From assembly GCA_027858355.1 (NCBI GenBank), contig JAQICW010000017.1:1-18807 (forward strand): DNA of 18,807 bases, in the 5' to 3' direction. The notes under the pieces were generated by a model, which was given only the letters and a program-made list of their open reading frames with translations, made no database searches and was not told the origin of the DNA. The DNA comes from Desulfobacula sp. Lineage in GTDB: Bacteria; Desulfobacterota; Desulfobacteria; Desulfobacterales; Desulfobacteraceae. Both the position numbers and the translations under genes were made by a program. Each line of letters opens with the position of its first letter. Position 1 is the first letter of the stretch. Positions 14,660 to 18,807 of this stretch are shown here, piece by piece.

Positions 14660-17600
14660 ATGGCATTTTTATCAAACATTCTCGGTATTGATGTAGGATC
14701 TGTTTCCATTCATATCGCAGTGCTAAATTACGAAGGTAATATTGTTCATACAGACACTTGTTCCCATCATGGCGAAGTAAAACAATGCCTTTCAAAATTA
14801 ATCGGGAATATTGATATAAAAAATATAAACTATGTTGCAGCCACCGACTCCACCCCTTCTTTTATTAAGATAAATCAGTCTTATGATGAGCAGTTGACGA
14901 TCATAAGGGCGGCTAAACATTATCATAAAATATTTGATGCAATTTTACACATTGGAGGTGAAAAATTTTCATTGAGCCGGTTTGATGGACATCACAATTA
15001 TATTGGCACCAAACACAACACATCTTGTGCAGCCGGTACAGGAAGTTTTCTTGATCAACAGTCCAGAAGGTTAAACCTGTTGGGAGGATCCCAGGAACTT
15101 AGCAAAAAAGCCCTTTTAAATTCAAAAAAAATACCTGATATTGCCACCCGGTGTGCGGTTTTTGCCAAAACAGATCTGATCCATGCCCAACAGGAAGGTT
15201 ATAGCATTGAACAAATCTGTGATGGCCTTTGTTATGGCCTTGCAAAAAATATTTCTAACACGCTTTTCAAATATAAACATGTCGGGGAAAAAATTATTTT
15301 TTCCGGTGGTGTCTCTCAAAACTATTCTGTTAAAAAGCATCTTGAAAAAATAACTGGTTATGGATTTATCAATGATTTAAACTCAGTTTTTTACGGGGCA
15401 ACCGGTGCTGCTCTCTGCTTGCTGGATGACATGGCCCTTAAGAAAACCTTTGATAAAAAAGAGTTTTTGTCAATACAAGATTTTTTTATTTCAGCGAAAA
15501 AAGAAAACCTTCTGTCATATCCAGGTCTTGAACTTAAGCTTTCACAATTTCCCGATTTTAAATGCTTTTCCTCCTATGTTATTGAAGATGTTGAAGCTGA
15601 TATTTATCAGAATCCAGTCGAAATTTCGACAACACAAGGATATTTAGGTCTTGATGTAGGTTCAACAAGCACCAAAAGCATCCTTATCAATCATGAAGGA
15701 ATACCCATTGCCGGATTTTATACAAAAACGGCATCACGGCCTGTGATGGCCATTCAAAAGATTTTCAAAGCCCACGAACAGTTTTTTAAGGCCTATGGAA
15801 TTAAAATCAAAATTAAAGGGTGTGGTACTACAGGGTCAGGACGAAGAATCAGTGGGAAAATTATTGGTGCGGATATTGAACCAGATGAAATAACAGCCCA
15901 TGCAACAGCAGCAATTAATTTAAACAAGGATGTAGACACCATTATTGAAATCGGGGGACAGGATGCCAAATTTACCTTGCTTAAAAACGGCATGGTCACC
16001 TCCTCTGTTATGAACACGGTATGTGCCGCTGGAACTGGAAGTTTTATAGAAGAACAGGCCTTAAAGTTAGATTGTCCCTTAGCTGAATATTCTGAACGAA
16101 CAGAAGGAGTCTCTTCACCAGTAGCCAGTGACAGATGTACAGTTTTTATGGAAAGGGATATTAATTATTATTTTGCGCAAGGTTATCAGAAAAATGAAAT
16201 TCTTGCCTCGGTTTTACATTCTGTAAGAGATAACTATCTGACCAAAGTGGGCAATATCGCTAAGATAGGAAATTGTATTCTTTTTCAAGGTGCAACAGCC
16301 AAAAACAAGGCACTTGTTGCGGCATTTGAGCAAAAATTAAAGAAGCCCATTCATGTCTCAAAATATTGTCATTTGACAGGTGCCCTTGGCGTGGCCTTGT
16401 TATTAAAAGAAAAACAAATCAAGGCCACGGCTTTTCGAGGATTTGACTTATGGAAACAACAGATTCCAGTACGCCAGGAAACGTGTGATTTATGCACAAA
16501 TCACTGCAAATTAACCATTGCAGACATAGGGGACCAAACCGTTGCATATGGTTTCTTGTGCGGCAGGGATTATCAGACAAACAAAATGATTCCTAAAAAG
16601 AACAATTATGATCTGTTAAAAATAAGAAATCAAGCAATCCAAAAACCTGAAAAAACAATAATTAAACATAATTTTACCATTGGTATTCCCCACGCGCTTC
16701 ACCTCATTGAAGATTATGAGTTCGGGGCTTACTTTTTTTCCAGACTTGGAATTAAAGTAATAACAAGTTCAGAACTAAAAGCCCCGGTAAAATTAGGGAA
16801 AATAGTTGCAAACGCTGAATTCTGTGCCCCTGTGGTGGCTTTGCATGGCCACATTCAGTATTTAATGGATAAAGCAGACTATATATTTCTGCCATTCTAT
16901 TTTGAAGAAAAACCAGAGGGAAAAGATAGACGCAGGCAGCATTGCTACTATACTCAGTTTGCACCATCAATTATATCCTGCCTTTCGGATTTTGATAAAA
17001 AAAGGATAATATCACCCATTACCAAATACCTTTATACAAATTTTCATACCAAACTGGAATTATATAAATCATTGAAAAAGATATCTTCTGATTTTCTATT
17101 TTCCTTTTTTGATATTTCTGCTGCATACGATAGTGCATTGAAATTTAAAGAGAATAATCAGTTAAACCAGAAAGCTTTATATCAGCAATACAAATCCAAA
17201 GGTTCGGATATCAATGTTATTCTTTTAGGTAGGCCCTACACTGTTCTGACCAAAACAATGAATAACAATATTCCCCAACTTTTTGAAAACCTTGGTGTAA
17301 AAACTTTTTTTCAGGATATGCTTGATTTTGAAACCCGGGATTTTTCCCAAATTGATCCTTTGTTAAAAGAAATCCACTGGAAATATGTTGCACAAATTCT
17401 TCAAGCTGCATATATCGTTGCAACCAGTGATCACCTTTATCCTGTATATATCAGCTCGTTTAAGTGCGGACCAGACTCTTTTGGTATCGACTATTTTAAA
17501 CAGCTTATGGAAAGTTATAATAAGCCCTATCTTGTACTGGAACTTGATGAGCATGATTCCAGTGTAGGCTATGAGACAAGGGTTGAGGCAGCCGTTCGTG

Positions 17601-18807
17601 CATTTACAAATCATAACAATTCAACTTCAAAAGAAAAAAAGCATGATGTTTCTCTTCTTCAACCAAATTTCTTATCAAAGATAGACAACAAAACCATTAT
17701 TTATCCAAACTGGGATTCATACTCAGGCAGCCTGATTGTTTCTGTTTTAAGAAATGAAGGATACCCTGCCCTTTTAATGGAAGAAACCCATGAAACCCTG
17801 AAAAAAAGCATTCTTACCAATACAGGACAATGTATCCCTTTAAATGCCTTGGCAGCAGGGTTTATTCATACTATAGAAAAAAACAATCTTGACCCTTCAA
17901 ATTGTGTATTATGGTTAAATCCTTCGGACATTGCCTGTAATATTAAGATGTATCCCTATCATATCAAAAAAATCCTTGAAAAAAATGGTAAGGGATTTGA
18001 AAAATCTGAAATTTATAAAGGCCAATTATCATTGTTTGATATTTCTTACAGAGCATCAACCAATGCGTATTTTGCCTATATGTTTGGCGGATTGCTAAGA
18101 AACATTGGGTGCAAAATCAGACCCTATGAAATCCATAAGGGTGAAACAGATCAAGTACTTCCAAAAGCCTTGAAAATTCTGTGCAATGCTTTTGAAAGGG
18201 CAGAGTCAAAAGAAGAAGCCTTAAAAAATGCAATGAAAATGTTTTCAGACATTGAAACAAGAACCGAATCAAGGCCTAAGATTGGAATTTTCGGAGATCT
18301 CTATGTTAGAGATAACGACATTATGAATCAGGATCTGGTTCATTTTATTGAAGACAATGGTGGTGAGGTCATTACAACCTCTTACTATAAATATGCCAAA
18401 ATCATTGCTAATTCTTATTTCAAAAAATGGTTTAAGGAAGGAAAATATTTAAGTCTGTTTTCAAATGGGGCGCTTCTTGTGGCCATGCAGACCATGGAAA
18501 AAAAATATTATAAATATTTTGAACCTATTTTGAGTAAATCTGCATTTGAAGTAAAGGACTCTTATGAGAATATCCTTTCCGAGTACGGAATCCTTCACGA
18601 ACATACGGGAGAATCCATGGATAATATCTTAAAAATTCATCATATCATCAATGAATATCCTGATTTAAAGCTGCTGGTTCAAACCAACCCGGCATTCTGT
18701 TGTGCCGGGCTTATTACAGAGGCAATGGCTCAGAAACTTGAAGAAAAAATTAATGTGCCCATTGTTAGCATCACCTATGATGTTTCCGGCGGCAACAAGA
18801 ACAAGGT
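14660..18807 (+). CDS. Giant BadF/BcrA-type acyl-CoA dehydratase activase-like protein (3' partial)
   Basis: The frame is open for 1,382 codons and leaves the window. It has two ASKHA ATPase modules of the 2-hydroxyacyl-CoA dehydratase activator type. Module 1 (about 10-260) begins ILGIDVGS and has SCAAGTGSF (Cys123). Module 2 (about 330-590) begins GLDVGSTSTKS and has IEIGGQDAKFTL, VCAAGTGSF (Cys455) and DRCTVF. In such activators one Cys per subunit holds a [4Fe-4S] cluster between two subunits; here both modules have it, so one chain might mimic the dimer. Module 1 has IGGEKFS where module 2 has IGGQDAK, so it may be degenerate. A C609-x2-C612-x3-C616 motif follows, then a long DUF2229/HgdB-related region (GRPY 857, KCGPD near 936, NTGQC near 1058). 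ATP-driven electron delivery to an iron-sulfur enzyme is likely; the substrate is unknown. Confidence 0.87.
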   Translation, partial: MAFLSNILGIDVGSVSIHIAVLNYEGNIVHTDTCSHHGEVKQCLSKLIGNIDIKNINYVAATDSTPSFIKINQSYDEQLTIIRAAKHYHKIFDAILHIGGEKFSLSRFDGHHNYIGTKHNTSCAAGTGSFLDQQSRRLNLLGGSQELSKKALLNSKKIPDIATRCAVFAKTDLIHAQQEGYSIEQICDGLCYGLAKNISNTLFKYKHVGEKIIFSGGVSQNYSVKKHLEKITGYGFINDLNSVFYGATGAALCLLDDMALKKTFDKKEFLSIQDFFISAKKENLLSYPGLELKLSQFPDFKCFSSYVIEDVEADIYQNPVEISTTQGYLGLDVGSTSTKSILINHEGIPIAGFYTKTASRPVMAIQKIFKAHEQFFKAYGIKIKIKGCGTTGSGRRISGKIIGADIEPDEITAHATAAINLNKDVDTIIEIGGQDAKFTLLKNGMVTSSVMNTVCAAGTGSFIEEQALKLDCPLAEYSERTEGVSSPVASDRCTVFMERDINYYFAQGYQKNEILASVLHSVRDNYLTKVGNIAKIGNCILFQGATAKNKALVAAFEQKLKKPIHVSKYCHLTGALGVALLLKEKQIKATAFRGFDLWKQQIPVRQETCDLCTNHCKLTIADIGDQTVAYGFLCGRDYQTNKMIPKKNNYDLLKIRNQAIQKPEKTIIKHNFTIGIPHALHLIEDYEFGAYFFSRLGIKVITSSELKAPVKLGKIVANAEFCAPVVALHGHIQYLMDKADYIFLPFYFEEKPEGKDRRRQHCYYTQFAPSIISCLSDFDKKRIISPITKYLYTNFHTKLELYKSLKKISSDFLFSFFDISAAYDSALKFKENNQLNQKALYQQYKSKGSDINVILLGRPYTVLTKTMNNNIPQLFENLGVKTFFQDMLDFETRDFSQIDPLLKEIHWKYVAQILQAAYIVATSDHLYPVYISSFKCGPDSFGIDYFKQLMESYNKPYLVLELDEHDSSVGYETRVEAAVRAFTNHNNSTSKEKKHDVSLLQPNFLSKIDNKTIIYPNWDSYSGSLIVSVLRNEGYPALLMEETHETLKKSILTNTGQCIPLNALAAGFIHTIEKNNLDPSNCVLWLNPSDIACNIKMYPYHIKKILEKNGKGFEKSEIYKGQLSLFDISYRASTNAYFAYMFGGLLRNIGCKIRPYEIHKGETDQVLPKALKILCNAFERAESKEEALKNAMKMFSDIETRTESRPKIGIFGDLYVRDNDIMNQDLVHFIEDNGGEVITTSYYKYAKIIANSYFKKWFKEGKYLSLFSNGALLVAMQTMEKKYYKYFEPILSKSAFEVKDSYENILSEYGILHEHTGESMDNILKIHHIINEYPDLKLLVQTNPAFCCAGLITEAMAQKLEEKINVPIVSITYDVSGGNKNK

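Overview
The window looks like chromosome of an AT-rich, Gram-negative, strictly anaerobic sulfate reducer, most like the Desulfobacteraceae (Desulfobacter/Desulfobacula/Desulfobacterium group). The evidence is a canonical DsrC, a complete HdrABC-FlxABCD (MvhD-type) electron-transfer cluster with two in-frame UGA/selenocysteine sites, a siroheme-decarboxylase-type AhbA protein of the alternative heme pathway, and an Mla outer-membrane lipid transport operon. The taxon is inferred from gene content; no rRNA is present.

Region 1 (1-9146, + strand) is one long redox operon: hdrC-like, hdrB, hdrA, flxD (mvhD), flxC, flxB, flxA. FlxA carries FAD/NAD(P)-binding and [2Fe-2S] features, so electrons probably enter from NAD(P)H. 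They would pass through the FlxB/FlxC iron-sulfur subunits and the FlxD [2Fe-2S] protein to the flavin of HdrA, where bifurcation is expected, and then via HdrC to the double-CCG protein HdrB, which reduces a disulfide. Three things stand out. HdrA (UGA codon 60) and FlxD (UGA codon 67) are both selenoproteins with a SECIS-like hairpin just after the UGA. The HdrC protein is not the usual small soluble subunit: it has membrane helices, a CxxCH heme-c motif and four [4Fe-4S] motifs. And the conserved C-terminal end of HdrC is cut off by a TAA, with recognisable HdrC sequence continuing in frame after it.

Region 2 (9147-9660) holds dsrC as a separately transcribed gene with a good sigma-70-like promoter, a palindrome at the predicted transcription start and a strong intrinsic terminator. 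DsrC, with both C-terminal redox cysteines, is the likely disulfide/trisulfide partner of the upstream Hdr complex.

Region 3 (9661-10937, + strand) is a two-gene unit: an AhbA/NirDL-type siroheme decarboxylase protein overlapping a carbon-nitrogen hydrolase by 4 nt.

Region 4 (10940-13868, - strand, convergent with region 3) is an mlaE-mlaF-mlaD-mlaA operon for retrograde phospholipid transport.

Region 5 (13869-14183) has no gene. It contains a 132-bp nested inverted repeat resembling a MITE/REP-type element and a weak promoter-like region.

Region 6 (14184-18807, + strand, running off the end) is a ribbon-helix-helix protein followed 2 nt later by a very large (at least 1,382 residues) BadF/BcrA-type activase with two ASKHA ATPase modules and a long C-terminal region related to 2-hydroxyacyl-CoA dehydratase activase/DUF2229 proteins.
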